NCBI GenBank assembly: GCA_017525505.1
Contig: JAFXSR010000024.1
Coordinates: forward strand, 20,129 to 84,128
DNA length: 64,000 nucleotides
Direction of reading: 5' to 3'
DNA from: Bacteroidales bacterium
GTDB lineage: Bacteria; Bacteroidota; Bacteroidia; Bacteroidales; WCHB1-69
Below, piece after piece: positions 8,161-18,002 of the stretch. The translations under genes were made by a program, and so were the position numbers. How positions within the stretch are numbered: position 1 is the stretch's first letter; every line of letters starts with the position of its first letter. The notes beneath the pieces are model-generated. The model saw only the letters and a list, made by a program, of their open reading frames with translations. It did no database searches and was not told where the DNA came from.

Positions 8161-9069
8161 TCAATGGTGACAGGCATGTCCGCAAGTGGAACAATCGTGG
8201 GTACAGGAATCCGAATGGTCGCAATCCTCGCGATCACAATGATCATGGTCATGTTCCACTTCCTCAATAGGGGCATTCTCCAGCTGATAAACCACTTCGT
8301 CGGCCAAACTCTCGAAGGCCTGGTTGATGAGGGCATTATCCTGGTCCATCAGGTTGCCACCCTTTTCAGCGGCCTCCCCAACTTCCTGAACCAAAGGAAT
8401 CTGAGCCAACAAAGTCGTATTGAACTCGCGAGCCAAGGTCAATCCACCACCCTGTCCAAACAGGAAATACTTCTCTTCGGGATGCTGTTTCGGAGTGAAC
8501 CAAGCCATATTCTCAACCACACCAAAAAGAGGCACATTCATATTGTCGGGAGCGAACATCTCGGCACCCTTGCGGGCATCGTTCACCGCAATCACCTGAG
8601 GGGTTGTCACGATGATGGCACCTGCAATCCTAAATTGCTGGATAGCAGAAGTCTGGACATCACCAGTTCCCGGAGGGAAGTCCACAATCATATAGTCAAT
8701 GTCGCCCCATGCGGTCTGGGTGAACAGCTGGGTAAGCGCACCACCAGCCAGAGGACCTCTCCAGATGACCGCTTTGTCGCTGGGTACCAGAAAACCGATG
8801 GAATTGATCTTCACTCCGTATTTTTCCTTCGGCACCATAATCTCCTTGCCGCTTTCATCCATCGTCACATCCACCATTTCGTCTTCCATGCCGAACATTT
8901 TCGGAATGGAGGGGCCATAGACATCCGCATCCAGCAAAGCTGTTTTATATCCTTTTTTGGCAAGCATGATGGCGAGGTTCGCAGAGACTGTGGATTTACC
9001 CACACCGCCTTTACCTGAAGCCACCACTATGACATGTTTTACACCCTTAATTACACTTTTAGTCAACAT
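8161..9069 (-). CDS. mrp: Mrp/ApbC/NBP35-type P-loop ATPase with His/Cys-rich tail
   Basis: A 302-residue iron-sulfur-carrier-type ATPase. The deviant Walker A GKGGVGKST is at residues 19-27, followed by DADVYGPSIPKMFG and a DFPPGTGD switch. The N-terminal DUF59/MIP18 domain of most Bacteroidetes Mrp proteins is absent; the protein starts directly at the P-loop domain, and upstream frames are closed by stops. The usual CxxC after ENM is not present (WFTPKQHPEEKY), as in many Bacteroidetes orthologs. Residues 268-302 form a tail with six Cys and eight His, which looks metal-binding. It is first gene of a unit with two SGNH hydrolases, with a promoter at 9134-9163. Confidence 0.9.
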   Translation of the reverse strand: MLTKSVIKGVKHVIVVASGKGGVGKSTVSANLAIMLAKKGYKTALLDADVYGPSIPKMFGMEDEMVDVTMDESGKEIMVPKEKYGVKINSIGFLVPSDKAVIWRGPLAGGALTQLFTQTAWGDIDYMIVDFPPGTGDVQTSAIQQFRIAGAIIVTTPQVIAVNDARKGAEMFAPDNMNVPLFGVVENMAWFTPKQHPEEKYFLFGQGGGLTLAREFNTTLLAQIPLVQEVGEAAEKGGNLMDQDNALINQAFESLADEVVYQLENAPIEEVEHDHDHCDREDCDHSDSCTHDCSTCGHACHH

Positions 9070-9133
9070 AGTTAATATAATTTATTGATAATAAAATAGT
9101 TAAAATAATATTTCACTCAAAAAAACGAGTTTG

Positions 9134-9163
9134 CAAAGATAACATATTTTTCTTGAAGTTCAA
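9134..9163 (-). promoter_or_regulatory. promoter of the mrp unit
   Basis: Reading the minus strand, TTG (9161-9163), a 19-bp spacer and TATCTTTG (9134-9141) match the Bacteroidetes consensus, about 65 bp upstream of the mrp start. Confidence 0.65.
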
Positions 9164-9306
9164 TGGGGTGTTTCACAAGAATATACAAACCCTACAAATG
9201 CTTTGGCTATACACCTTTTTATGTTGACAAAAAAGTAGTGTAAAACACTCAGTGTCAAAAATTATACTTATCTTTGCTGATTAAATTACGATAATTAGCG
9301 ATAATT

Positions 9307-11607
9307 ATGTACAGCAACGGAAAAACAGAAAAAACAAAGAAAGAGAAAAAGCCAAAAGGCGGTTACAGCAAATGGATTAAGCCTTTCTGGATTCTCTATG
9401 CCACTGGCATACTGATTCTTGTACTTCTTTTCACTCTCATATCCCTGGGATGGCTCGGCTTCATGCCCTCGTTGGCGGAACTGGAAAACCCTGAAACCAA
9501 CCAAGCCACAGAGGTATATTCCTGTGACGGGGAGTTATTAGGAAAATACTATTTTGAGAACCGATCGAACTGTAAGTTTGACGAGATTTCCCCCTACATG
9601 GTGCACGCCCTTATCGCCACCGAGGATGCCCGATTCTACAAGCATTCCGGCATCGACCTAAGGGCATTGTTTCGTGTGGGTTTCGGTGTGCTGACCCACA
9701 ACCACAAGGGCGGTGGCAGTACCATCACCCAGCAGCTGGCCAAGAACCTTTTCCCCCGTGACCCCAATGCCAACAAAGCCAAGCTGGTACTCACCAAGTT
9801 CAAGGAATGGGTGGTGGCCGTCAAGCTGGAGCACGAATTCTCAAAGAACGAAATCATGGCTTTGTACCTCAACACTGTGGATTTCGGCAATAACTCCATG
9901 GGTATCAAATCGGCTGCCAAAACTTATTTCAACAAAACACCGCTGGAGCTGAACACCGAAGAGGCTGCCATGCTGGTGGGTATGCTGAAGGCCCCGACCA
10001 AATACAGTCCCACACGTCATCCCAACGCCGCCACCGAGCGCCGCAACACCGTGTTGGCACAGATGAACAAATACAAATACCTCACCGATGCTGAGTGCGA
10101 CTCCTTACAGCAACTGCCCATCGACATGTCCAACTTCTCCGTTCAGGACCACACCGCCGGCAGTGCCACCTATTTCCGCGAATATCTGCGCCTTTATATG
10201 AACGAATGGTGCAAGAACAACCCCAAGCCCGACGGCTCGCATTACGACATCTACAGCGACGGACTCCGCATCTATACCACCATCGACTCAAGAATGCAGA
10301 AACATGCCGAAGAAGCTGTCTATGAGCACGTTTGCCAGTATCTGCAGCCCATGTTCTTCGAGCACTGGCGAGGCAAGGAAAACGCACCCTTCGCCAACCT
10401 GAGCAAGGAAGAGACCGACCGCATCCTCACCTCCACCATGCGCCGCTCCGAACGATATATGCGAATGAAAGACGCCGGTGCTTCGGAAGAGGAAATCAGA
10501 AAAGCTTTCAACACCAAAGTGAAAATGAAAGTCTTCTCCTGGAATGGCATGAAAGATACTGTGATGACACCGATGGACTCCATCCGCTATATCAAGTCGT
10601 TCCTGCACTGCGGACTGATGGCCATGGATGTGAACAGCGGCCATGTGAAAGCCTACGTGGGCGGTACCAACTACAAGTACTTCCAGTACGACCACGTCAA
10701 ACTGTCACGCCGCCAGGTGGGCTCCACCTTCAAACCATACGTCTATACTGTGGCCATGTCCACCGGTGACTACTCGCCCTGCACCATGGTGCCCAATATC
10801 CCCGTCACCATCCATCTGCCCGACGGACGCACCTGGACCCCGCGTAACTCGGGACATTACAAAGAAGGCCAGATGATGCCATTGCGTGAGGCATTGGCTC
10901 AGTCATTGAACCAAGTGTCTGCTTACATCATGAAACAATACGGCCCCAACGCCGTCATCGAGCTGGTGCGCCGCATGGGCATGACCTCCGACATTCCCGC
11001 TGTGCCCGCCATCTGCCTGGGAGCCTGTGAACTTTCACTGTATGAGCAGGTTGGCGCTATCAACTGCTTCCCAAACCAAGGGGTTTATGTAGAACCTACC
11101 TTCATCACCAAAATATGCGACAAAGAAGGTAACGTCATCTTCACCTATGTCCCCAAGACCAATGAGGCCATCGACCAAGTAACCGCATTCAAGACCGTAC
11201 GTCTGATGCAAGGTGTGGTGGACTTCGGTACCGGCCGCCGTTTGCGTGGACAGTATGAGCTGTCCTTTCCCTTGGGAGGCAAGACCGGCACCACCGACAA
11301 CCAGTCCGACGGTTGGTTTGTGGGCTACACTCCCGTGCTGACCTGCGGTATCTGGGTGGGTTGCGAGGACCGTGCCGCACACTTCCGCTCCACCGCCCTG
11401 GGACAAGGTGCCCGCACCGCCCTACCCGTTTTCGGTCTCTTCATGCAAAAGTGCTACAACGACCCCGAACTGCCATATAAGAGAATTGTGGAGACCCAAG
11501 GCAATGGTTACAGCTTCACCGTTCCCGACGCTTTCAGAGGCGACCCGGCCACCGGCTGCGAAGATGCCGCCACCCAGGAAAAACGCAAGCAAATCAGCTT
11601 CGACTAA
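9307..11607 (+). CDS. mrcA: penicillin-binding protein 1A, bifunctional transglycosylase/transpeptidase
   Basis: A 766-residue class A PBP that polymerises and cross-links peptidoglycan. It has a short cytoplasmic basic tail, one membrane segment (about 24-46), a GT51 transglycosylase domain with the catalytic Glu at residue 106 (ATEDARF) and GGSTITQQLAKN, then a transpeptidase domain with SxxK at residues 473-476 (GSTFKP) and KTGTT from residue 659. The length is normal. The -7 box TATCTTTG at 9269-9276 lies 31 bp upstream, but no clear TTG partner is visible. The M50-like gene follows after 37 bp. Confidence 0.95.
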   Translation: MYSNGKTEKTKKEKKPKGGYSKWIKPFWILYATGILILVLLFTLISLGWLGFMPSLAELENPETNQATEVYSCDGELLGKYYFENRSNCKFDEISPYMVHALIATEDARFYKHSGIDLRALFRVGFGVLTHNHKGGGSTITQQLAKNLFPRDPNANKAKLVLTKFKEWVVAVKLEHEFSKNEIMALYLNTVDFGNNSMGIKSAAKTYFNKTPLELNTEEAAMLVGMLKAPTKYSPTRHPNAATERRNTVLAQMNKYKYLTDAECDSLQQLPIDMSNFSVQDHTAGSATYFREYLRLYMNEWCKNNPKPDGSHYDIYSDGLRIYTTIDSRMQKHAEEAVYEHVCQYLQPMFFEHWRGKENAPFANLSKEETDRILTSTMRRSERYMRMKDAGASEEEIRKAFNTKVKMKVFSWNGMKDTVMTPMDSIRYIKSFLHCGLMAMDVNSGHVKAYVGGTNYKYFQYDHVKLSRRQVGSTFKPYVYTVAMSTGDYSPCTMVPNIPVTIHLPDGRTWTPRNSGHYKEGQMMPLREALAQSLNQVSAYIMKQYGPNAVIELVRRMGMTSDIPAVPAICLGACELSLYEQVGAINCFPNQGVYVEPTFITKICDKEGNVIFTYVPKTNEAIDQVTAFKTVRLMQGVVDFGTGRRLRGQYELSFPLGGKTGTTDNQSDGWFVGYTPVLTCGIWVGCEDRAAHFRSTALGQGARTALPVFGLFMQKCYNDPELPYKRIVETQGNGYSFTVPDAFRGDPATGCEDAATQEKRKQISFD

Positions 11608-11644
11608 AACCAGCCCAAAGGCATTATTTCTAAGCCAAACTCTC

Positions 11645-12319
11645 ATGAAATCGCTGACCCTTTTTGGCATCCCGGCTATTTATATATTTGTCCCCATCGC
11701 CTTGATTATTCCGAGAATCCCCGTCATCGGCAAGTTTTTCAATATCATCAATACCGCCATCCACGAATGCGGACATGCGGTGATGGCCCTGATTATGCAG
11801 GGAAAGGTGCATAAAATCGAGCTGATGCGTGACACCTCTGGCAGCACTGTTACCCAGTGCCCCACCACGATAGGCAACATACTCGTGTCCCTTGCAGGTT
11901 ATCCTTTTGCCGCCTTTGCCGGCTGGCTATGCTGCTACCTCAATGAAGTCGGATATCAGAAAGGACTGGTTATCGGACTCTCCATCCTGATGGTGGTGAT
12001 GCTGATATTTTGGATCAGGAACTGGTACGGCTTGATTTGGATTATCCTGTTCTGCTCCTTAAATGGGTGGCTACTGCACATGAACAACCAACAATACATC
12101 AATATTGCCGCCCTGTTTTACGCCATCGTGGTAATGATTGAGGTCGTCTCTTCCTCCCTTATCCTGCTGGTACTCAGCATCAAGGACGGAAATTCAGCTG
12201 GTGATGCCACCAACCTCGCCAAATTCACCCACATTCCGGCATTCATCTGGGCACTGCTCTTCCTCGCCTTCTCCGGCTGGATGGCCTACCTGAGTGCAAT
12301 GATGGTCATCAATAGTTGA
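11645..12319 (+). CDS. M50-like membrane metallopeptidase
   Basis: A 224-residue membrane protein with about six hydrophobic segments. HECGHA near residue 40 matches the HExxH zinc motif of M50/site-2 protease-like enzymes (M50B-like group), placed after the first membrane segment. I could not identify a definite third zinc ligand (an LDG-type motif), so activity is uncertain. The ATG at 11645 is chosen because the frame upstream lies inside the PBP1A gene. It is probably co-transcribed with PBP1A. It may instead be a non-catalytic relative. Confidence 0.65.
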   Translation: MKSLTLFGIPAIYIFVPIALIIPRIPVIGKFFNIINTAIHECGHAVMALIMQGKVHKIELMRDTSGSTVTQCPTTIGNILVSLAGYPFAAFAGWLCCYLNEVGYQKGLVIGLSILMVVMLIFWIRNWYGLIWIILFCSLNGWLLHMNNQQYINIAALFYAIVVMIEVVSSSLILLVLSIKDGNSAGDATNLAKFTHIPAFIWALLFLAFSGWMAYLSAMMVINS

Positions 12320-12356
12320 CAGTTGACAGTCAAAATTAAACAATTGACAATTAATA
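12314..12356. repeat. short tandem array, 7-bp units (GTTGACA type)
   Basis: Two GTTGACA units followed by degenerate AATTGACAATTAAT copies fill the gap between two convergent genes. This is one of the heterogeneous 7-9-bp arrays seen in this window. Confidence 0.5.
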
Positions 12357-12393
12357 ACTTGCGGGATGAAAGCTAACAGCTGTTCGAATTCTA

Positions 12394-13101
12394 TCACCTT
12401 CCCAAAACGAAGACGGTCGGTTTTTTGTGCAAGTCGATTTGTTCCTTGCGCCAGCGAGCTACGGATTGTGATTTCAGGTACTGCTCATCGGTTGCCATAT
12501 TGCAGGCAACACAGAGGCGCGTGTCGGGCTTGCACACCCTCAGAATGGACTGGAACAGGTGGTTGTTGCGATAAGGTGTCTCGATAAACAGCTGGGTCTG
12601 GTTGTATTTGACGACTAAATTTTCCAAAGTCTTCAGGCGTTCCTCTCTTCTGTCCTGCTCCACTGGCAAATAACCATTAAAGGCAAAGTTCTGTCCATTG
12701 AAACCAGAACCCATCAGTGCCAACACAATGGAATTGGGGCCAACAAGCGGCACTACCTCGATGCCAAGCTGGTGAGCCTTCGCTACCACCACATTGCCGG
12801 GATCAGCAATACAGGGTGTTCCCGCATCCGACATCAATCCCACATTCTTTCCTTCTTCACAGCAACGAAGGTATTCATTCAGATCCACACCCTGGGTATG
12901 TTCATTCAAGAGGAAAAACTCCAAATCGTCGATAGCCTTTTGCAGCCCTAATTTCTTCAGAAAACGGCGACCTGTACGCAGATCCTCAACAATATACACA
13001 TCTATATTATTGATAATTTCAGCGTTGAAACGAGGGAAGAGAAAGTCAAAGTCCTTCTCGCCTAAAGAAGAGGGAATGAGATATAATTTGCCTTTATCCA
13101 T
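12394..13101 (-). CDS. RsmI-like SAM-dependent methyltransferase (tetrapyrrole methylase fold)
   Basis: A 235-residue tetrapyrrole-methylase-fold protein related to RsmI, which 2'-O-methylates C1402 of 16S rRNA. SDAGTPCIADPG (about residues 91-102) and PLVGPNSIVLALMGSG are the family's SAM-binding loops. It is shorter than E. coli RsmI (about 286 aa) and starts KLYLIPSSLG, which is the Bacteroidetes short subgroup; a different substrate is possible. It begins 1 bp after the upstream gene's stop and is the last gene of a minus-strand unit. Confidence 0.8.
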   Translation of the reverse strand: MDKGKLYLIPSSLGEKDFDFLFPRFNAEIINNIDVYIVEDLRTGRRFLKKLGLQKAIDDLEFFLLNEHTQGVDLNEYLRCCEEGKNVGLMSDAGTPCIADPGNVVVAKAHQLGIEVVPLVGPNSIVLALMGSGFNGQNFAFNGYLPVEQDRREERLKTLENLVVKYNQTQLFIETPYRNNHLFQSILRVCKPDTRLCVACNMATDEQYLKSQSVARWRKEQIDLHKKPTVFVLGR

Positions 13102-13102
13102 A

Positions 13103-14587
13103 TTAAAATTTCAGATAGATATTACTTCCCACCAAATTTTGGACGGGAACCGCATGAGAGAAAGAGAAAATTTTAAGATCATTCAAGGTGCTCTTCCTGG
13201 CAACATCAGCATTCATAAGCTTTTTCAGCTGTCCATCCTGATTAAAGAAAGTGAAAGACCACACAGCGTCGGAAGGAGTATTGGATGAGGCAAACTTGAA
13301 TGCGTTACCTGTTTCGATATAATTGTTGCTTTTCACCGTTTTCTTATAATATTCAAGCGTAGTGGAAGTGTCCGCCAGCACATAATAATCTTTCACCTGC
13401 ATCATGCATTTATATGCATCCCCCAGATACAGAGACGAAAACACGCTGGCAAAATCAACGAGGACACAAGAGAAAACCGACTTGGGTGTGTTATTCTGAA
13501 TGGAATCCACATTCAGACTGTCCGCAAAAAATGAGGCGAAAGAGGCCTTGGTCGTATCTATTTTCAACGCACAATAATGATAACTGCAAGTATCTGCCGG
13601 CAGCGTGAAATAAACCGATTGGACCGGGGCAATCCGTTGGTAACAGTTTTGCTGGTAGGGATCCGCCATACCCTCTACATCCCAGTATTTCACTAGCGAC
13701 AATGGTTTGGCATCATCTACCACCACCAAATTGTTGGCCGTAATAGGCACCACACGTTGCGGAAACTCTCCATCAGGCATCGCAGACTCAAACTGCCGCA
13801 TGGCAGGATTCTCAGTATCGATATATCCCGACAGAAAGATTTCCACATCCGAAAAACGCACCTGATAGGCACACCATGAGGTGAGGTCAGTCCACTCGTC
13901 AACAATAGAGCCGTATGACTCGCTCATCTTGCCTTTAAGGTATTCGGCATAGTTTTTCGGATTCACAAGCAGCCAGTTTTGTTTCTGGTTTTTCTCCACC
14001 AATTTGTACAACTGTTTGAACGATTTGTCATGAGCCAATCCCTTGGGGAACTTCAGCTGCACAATTGACTTTTTAAGCAGCTCAACATCCTCGGAAGCAG
14101 AAAAAACATTGTTGTGAAAAACAAACTTAAAATCTTTGTAATGAGTACCGTATGTATAAATTTCATAACCCTCGAAAGTGATATTGTTACGAGGATCAAT
14201 TTGTAACAATTTCAGCAGGTTTTTGAAATAATGCTCATCCATACGGGTAGAGAACAGAGGAACTATCTTGTTGTCAATTACATAACCGGACACCAAGATA
14301 GCTCCTTCCCTATTGTTCATCTTTTCCAGAAAAGACTCGTAACCAGCCAGTCCATCCAAGGCAAACAATTCGGTCAGATACGGCATCAGCGAAGCAGAAG
14401 TCTTCACAAACTGCTCATTATCATTAATTTCGAAGATAAACGCCACATCTGGCGGCACCGTTTCTATCAACGGCCCATTGGTTTGTCTGAAGAAATTATT
14501 GTAAAAGAATATCGCCGCAAGAATCAGCACTATACCGACTGACGCTGTGGTGATAATCCATGCCTTGGTGTTGTTGGTTGCGGTCAT
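13103..14587 (-). CDS. DUF3352-like membrane-anchored protein
   Basis: A 494-residue protein with one N-terminal membrane segment (about residues 9-29) and a long extracytoplasmic part. PPDVAFIFEIND followed by FVKTSASLMPYL resembles the start of DUF3352 proteins, which are of unknown function. No catalytic motif is seen. It lies between the DUF5606 gene (36 bp upstream) and the RsmI-like gene (1 bp downstream). Confidence 0.5.
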   Translation of the reverse strand: MTATNNTKAWIITTASVGIVLILAAIFFYNNFFRQTNGPLIETVPPDVAFIFEINDNEQFVKTSASLMPYLTELFALDGLAGYESFLEKMNNREGAILVSGYVIDNKIVPLFSTRMDEHYFKNLLKLLQIDPRNNITFEGYEIYTYGTHYKDFKFVFHNNVFSASEDVELLKKSIVQLKFPKGLAHDKSFKQLYKLVEKNQKQNWLLVNPKNYAEYLKGKMSESYGSIVDEWTDLTSWCAYQVRFSDVEIFLSGYIDTENPAMRQFESAMPDGEFPQRVVPITANNLVVVDDAKPLSLVKYWDVEGMADPYQQNCYQRIAPVQSVYFTLPADTCSYHYCALKIDTTKASFASFFADSLNVDSIQNNTPKSVFSCVLVDFASVFSSLYLGDAYKCMMQVKDYYVLADTSTTLEYYKKTVKSNNYIETGNAFKFASSNTPSDAVWSFTFFNQDGQLKKLMNADVARKSTLNDLKIFSFSHAVPVQNLVGSNIYLKF

Positions 14588-14590
14588 AAG

Positions 14591-14634
14591 AGTATAAAGT
14601 TTATAGTATAAAGTTTATAGTTTTCAGTTTTCAG
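14591..14634. repeat. short tandem array between DUF5606 and DUF3352 genes
   Basis: A 15-bp unit AGTATAAAGTTTATA occurs twice and then runs into 7-bp TTTCAGT-type units. It begins upstream of the DUF3352-like start and reaches into the last codons of the DUF5606 gene. Confidence 0.55.
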
Positions 14635-15040
14635 ATTCTTTCTCTTCCTCTTTACCTTTATCATCAATCAAACCTTTCTCTATCAGCTGGTTATACCACA
14701 ACACCACCTTCTTCATATTAGAGACATATACTCTTTCTTTGTCGTAATTGGGCAGTACTTCGGCAAAATAAGCCTTCAAAGCCTTGCTGTCCGTCACATT
14801 TACAGAAGATTGGGCACCATTTTCTTTCTTGTAAATCGATAAGAACACTTCCTGCAAGGGTACATCATCTTCTTCGGTAAAAATAGATATATTGTCCAAG
14901 GTGGCAACACCATCGTTGGGAAAAACGGGCAGACGTTTGCCATCTGTCAAAGATTCAACAATAAAACTGCTTTTGTTGTGTGAAAGGAGTTTGAAAAGTC
15001 CACTTTTTCCGGTCACAGATAAAATTTTCGATAAATCCAT
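14624..15040 (-). CDS. DUF5606 domain protein
   Basis: A 138-residue cytoplasmic protein. The N-terminal MDLSKILSVTGKSGLFKLL and the following VESLTDGKRLPVF stretch match DUF5606, a Bacteroidetes-specific family of unknown function with an SH3-like N-terminal part. It ends in a run of charged residues (KEEEKESEN). It starts 19 bp after the lipoprotein gene and belongs to the same minus-strand unit. Confidence 0.75.
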   Translation of the reverse strand: MDLSKILSVTGKSGLFKLLSHNKSSFIVESLTDGKRLPVFPNDGVATLDNISIFTEEDDVPLQEVFLSIYKKENGAQSSVNVTDSKALKAYFAEVLPNYDKERVYVSNMKKVVLWYNQLIEKGLIDDKGKEEEKESEN

Positions 15041-15059
15041 TGTTTAATTTTTTTGATGA

Positions 15060-15956
15060 TTAATAATAGATATACGCTCTTATTCTTTTGTATTGTAATT
15101 TCTTATTTTTGTATCTTGTTTCTGATGTCCAGTTTTTCTGCTGATCATGACCCGCATAAACATACTGTTCCTTGTCGTTATGCAGGCGGTCCTCGAACAG
15201 TACTTTCAGCAAAGCGCCATTGTCCTGATATTGCGTATAGGTGTACTCAATCAGGTCGTTCTCGCCCTTGAAAGCCCTGCGGTTGACCTCATCGCCGTAA
15301 TTGTCATACTCGATGGTCACATACTTGTACAATTTCCCCGACGGCTCAAACTCGTCGATACGGGTCAGCAAGCCCTGGGCATTGTACTTGGACGTATTAC
15401 GCACCGAATAACCATCGTAGTGGCGCAACATTTCCACCACATTTCCTTCTCCGTCAGTCTTATAGCTGGTAGTGCTCAACACAGAATCGCGCACACAGAT
15501 TTTTTCAGCGGAGAGAAAATCATTCATGTCATATTCGTAATGGCATACTACCGTGTCAGGTTCTCCCGGATAAAACTCTTTCCAGTAATCGGCACGAGTG
15601 TCGGCATGATAGCCGAATATACGGAGTGCCAAAGTATCACCTTGCGGAGTCATTTTGCAATAATCCAGCAAATAGCCATCGGGGCTGTAATGCTGCACCA
15701 TCACACTTAACGTGTCGAAGCCCAAGGAGTCCAAGGCCATAGTGTCATTCTGTGAAACTGGAACTTCAGGTACTAAAGTGTATGTACACAATTCTTTCAC
15801 CTGACCGAAGATATGGTTTCTTTGCAGATGGTTTTTCTGGGCATCGGGAATAATAACGATTTCCGCAGGCTTGCGCTTGCAACCTGACAAAAGAAGCAGT
15901 GCCGGTAACAAAAGAGCCAGCACAAGCACAGTCAGGAAAAGAAACCGCTGCTTCAT
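15060..15956 (-). CDS. lipoprotein with YD/RHS-like strand repeats
   Basis: A 298-residue lipoprotein: a hydrophobic signal and lipobox LLSGC (Cys at about residue 26). The body shows repeated short strand units of the type YDxxG-x-LxR/xxY (TSKYNAQGLLTRIDEF, EYDNYGDEVNRRAF), as in YD/RHS or MORN-like beta repeats. No catalytic residues are recognised. It lies 9 bp after hutU and 19 bp before the DUF5606 gene. Confidence 0.65.
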   Translation of the reverse strand: MKQRFLFLTVLVLALLLPALLLLSGCKRKPAEIVIIPDAQKNHLQRNHIFGQVKELCTYTLVPEVPVSQNDTMALDSLGFDTLSVMVQHYSPDGYLLDYCKMTPQGDTLALRIFGYHADTRADYWKEFYPGEPDTVVCHYEYDMNDFLSAEKICVRDSVLSTTSYKTDGEGNVVEMLRHYDGYSVRNTSKYNAQGLLTRIDEFEPSGKLYKYVTIEYDNYGDEVNRRAFKGENDLIEYTYTQYQDNGALLKVLFEDRLHNDKEQYVYAGHDQQKNWTSETRYKNKKLQYKRIRAYIYY

Positions 15957-15965
15957 CCTAATTGG

Positions 15966-17966
15966 TTATTTTACAAGTTCGTCAATCATCTGATCATCAG
16001 CGATATTGGCGATAGTCACTTTCAGATTCGGGTTCTGGCTCATGGCACGTTTGATAGCGAACATGGCACCATCATTGCGGGCCCATGCGCGACGGGCGAT
16101 ACCGTTGTTGACATCCCAATAGAGCATGTTTTTCAGTCTGCGCTCAGCATCATCACTGCCATCGAGCAGCATACCGAAACCTCCGTTGATGACCTCGCCC
16201 CAGCCGACACCGCCGCCATTGTGGATAGACACCCAGGTGGCACCACGGAAAGAGTCGCCGATAACATTCTGCACCGCCATATCTGCCGTAAAGGAAGAAC
16301 CGTCATAAATGTTGGAGGTTTCTCTGAACGGAGAATCGGTACCGGAAACATCGTGATGGTCGCGGCCCAGCACCACAGGAGCGGTCAGCTTGCCCGACTT
16401 GATAGCGTCGTTGAATGCCTTGGCAATTTTGATACGGCCTTCGGCATCGGCATAGAGGATACGAGCCTGAGAGCCCACCACCAACTTGTTGGCCTTGGCA
16501 CCTCTAATCCAAGTGATATTGTCGCTCATCTGCTGCTGGATCTCAACTGGTGAGTTCTTCATAATCTCGTCCAAAACTTCCATAGCCAGGTGGTCGGTAA
16601 CTTCAAGATCTTCGGGCTTGCCGGAAGTACATACCCAGCGGAAAGGACCGAAACCGTAGTCGAAGCACATGGGACCCATGATGTCCTGAACGTAAGAAGG
16701 ATAACGGAAAGTACCGTCTTCTTTCAGGATGTCGGCACCGGCACGACTGGATTCCAAGAGGAAGGCATTGCCATAATCGAAGAAATACATGCCCTCGGCG
16801 GACAACTTGTTGACAGCGGCCACATGGCGGCGCAAACTGGCCTGGACAGCCTCTTTGAACTTGTCGGGCTCGTCAGCCATCATGCGTTTTGACTCTTCAA
16901 ATGAGTATCCCACAGGATAATAGCCACCTGCCCATGGATTATGCAGGGAGGTCTGGTCAGAACCCAAGTCAACCTTGATATGGTGCTCTGCGCAATACTC
17001 CCACAAATCCACAATATTGCCTTGATAAGCGAAGGATTTTGCAATCTTTTGCTGACGGGCCTCGTTCACTTTGGCCATCAGCACTTCGAGGTCATCGCAA
17101 ACCTCATCCACCCAACCCTGCGCATAACGTTTCTGCGTTGCGGCGGGGTTGATTTCCGCGGTAATAGACACCACACCAGCGATGTCACCAGCCTTGGGCT
17201 GGGCACCAGACATACCGCCAAGGCCAGCAGTCACGAACAATTTTCCGGCAGCGCCACCGCCGATTTTGCGGCAGGCGTTCAGCACCGTGATAGTAGTGCC
17301 ATGCACAATACCCTGCGGACCGATGTACATATAAGAGCCGGCGGTCATCTGGCCGTACTGGCTGACACCCAGTGCGTTGAATTTCTCCCAATGGTCGGGT
17401 TTCGAGTAGTTCGGAGTCACCATGCCATTGGTCACCACCACTCTGGGGGCATCTTTATGAGAGGGGAACAAGCCCATAGGATGACCTGAATACATCACCA
17501 AGGTCTGTTCGTCGGTCATTTCTGACAAATACTTCATCACCAGACGATACTGAGCCCAGTTCTGAAAAACAGCGCCATTACCACCGTAAGTGATCAGCTC
17601 ATGGGGATGCTGGGCCACTGCGGGATCCAGGTTGTTCTGTATCATCAGCATGATGGCGGCAGCCTGACGGCATTTGGCGGGATAATCCTCAATCGGACGG
17701 GCATACATCTCATAATCCGGACGGAGACGGTACATGTAGATACGGCCGTAATCGTGCAGTTCCTTCAGAAACTCGGGAGCCAAGGTGGCGTGCAAAGAAG
17801 GATCGAAATAGCGGAGAGCATTCTTCAGCGCCAGCTTCTTCTCCTTTTTGGTCAGGATATCCTTGCGTTTGGGCGCATGGTTTACCGTTGTGTCGTATGG
17901 TTTCGGGGTGGGCAATGTGGTTGGGATGCCCTGTCTTAAATCGTTTTGAAATTCTTGTAAAGTCAT
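15966..17966 (-). CDS. hutU: urocanate hydratase (urocanase)
   Basis: A 666-residue NAD-dependent urocanase that converts urocanate to imidazolone propionate, the second step of histidine degradation. Recognisable parts are YGGNGAVFQNWAQY, the GLGGMSGAQP glycine-rich NAD region, YMYIGPQGIVHGTT and the C-terminal region with DHHDVSGTDSPFRETSN. It is about 110 residues longer than the Pseudomonas type and belongs to the long form found in Bacteroidetes. No hutH, hutI or formiminotransferase lies in the window. It starts 36 bp after the CNNM gene. Confidence 0.95.
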   Translation of the reverse strand: MTLQEFQNDLRQGIPTTLPTPKPYDTTVNHAPKRKDILTKKEKKLALKNALRYFDPSLHATLAPEFLKELHDYGRIYMYRLRPDYEMYARPIEDYPAKCRQAAAIMLMIQNNLDPAVAQHPHELITYGGNGAVFQNWAQYRLVMKYLSEMTDEQTLVMYSGHPMGLFPSHKDAPRVVVTNGMVTPNYSKPDHWEKFNALGVSQYGQMTAGSYMYIGPQGIVHGTTITVLNACRKIGGGAAGKLFVTAGLGGMSGAQPKAGDIAGVVSITAEINPAATQKRYAQGWVDEVCDDLEVLMAKVNEARQQKIAKSFAYQGNIVDLWEYCAEHHIKVDLGSDQTSLHNPWAGGYYPVGYSFEESKRMMADEPDKFKEAVQASLRRHVAAVNKLSAEGMYFFDYGNAFLLESSRAGADILKEDGTFRYPSYVQDIMGPMCFDYGFGPFRWVCTSGKPEDLEVTDHLAMEVLDEIMKNSPVEIQQQMSDNITWIRGAKANKLVVGSQARILYADAEGRIKIAKAFNDAIKSGKLTAPVVLGRDHHDVSGTDSPFRETSNIYDGSSFTADMAVQNVIGDSFRGATWVSIHNGGGVGWGEVINGGFGMLLDGSDDAERRLKNMLYWDVNNGIARRAWARNDGAMFAIKRAMSQNPNLKVTIANIADDQMIDELVK

Positions 17967-18002
17967 GTTCTATACTGTTTTTCAGATTATTAAATTGCGA
18001 AA

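Noticed and set aside
7474..9018. Long open frame on the plus strand opposite mrp and the SGNH gene
   Set aside because: It is antisense to genes with clear catalytic motifs and shows no domain or signal of its own; codon bias of the real genes keeps it open.
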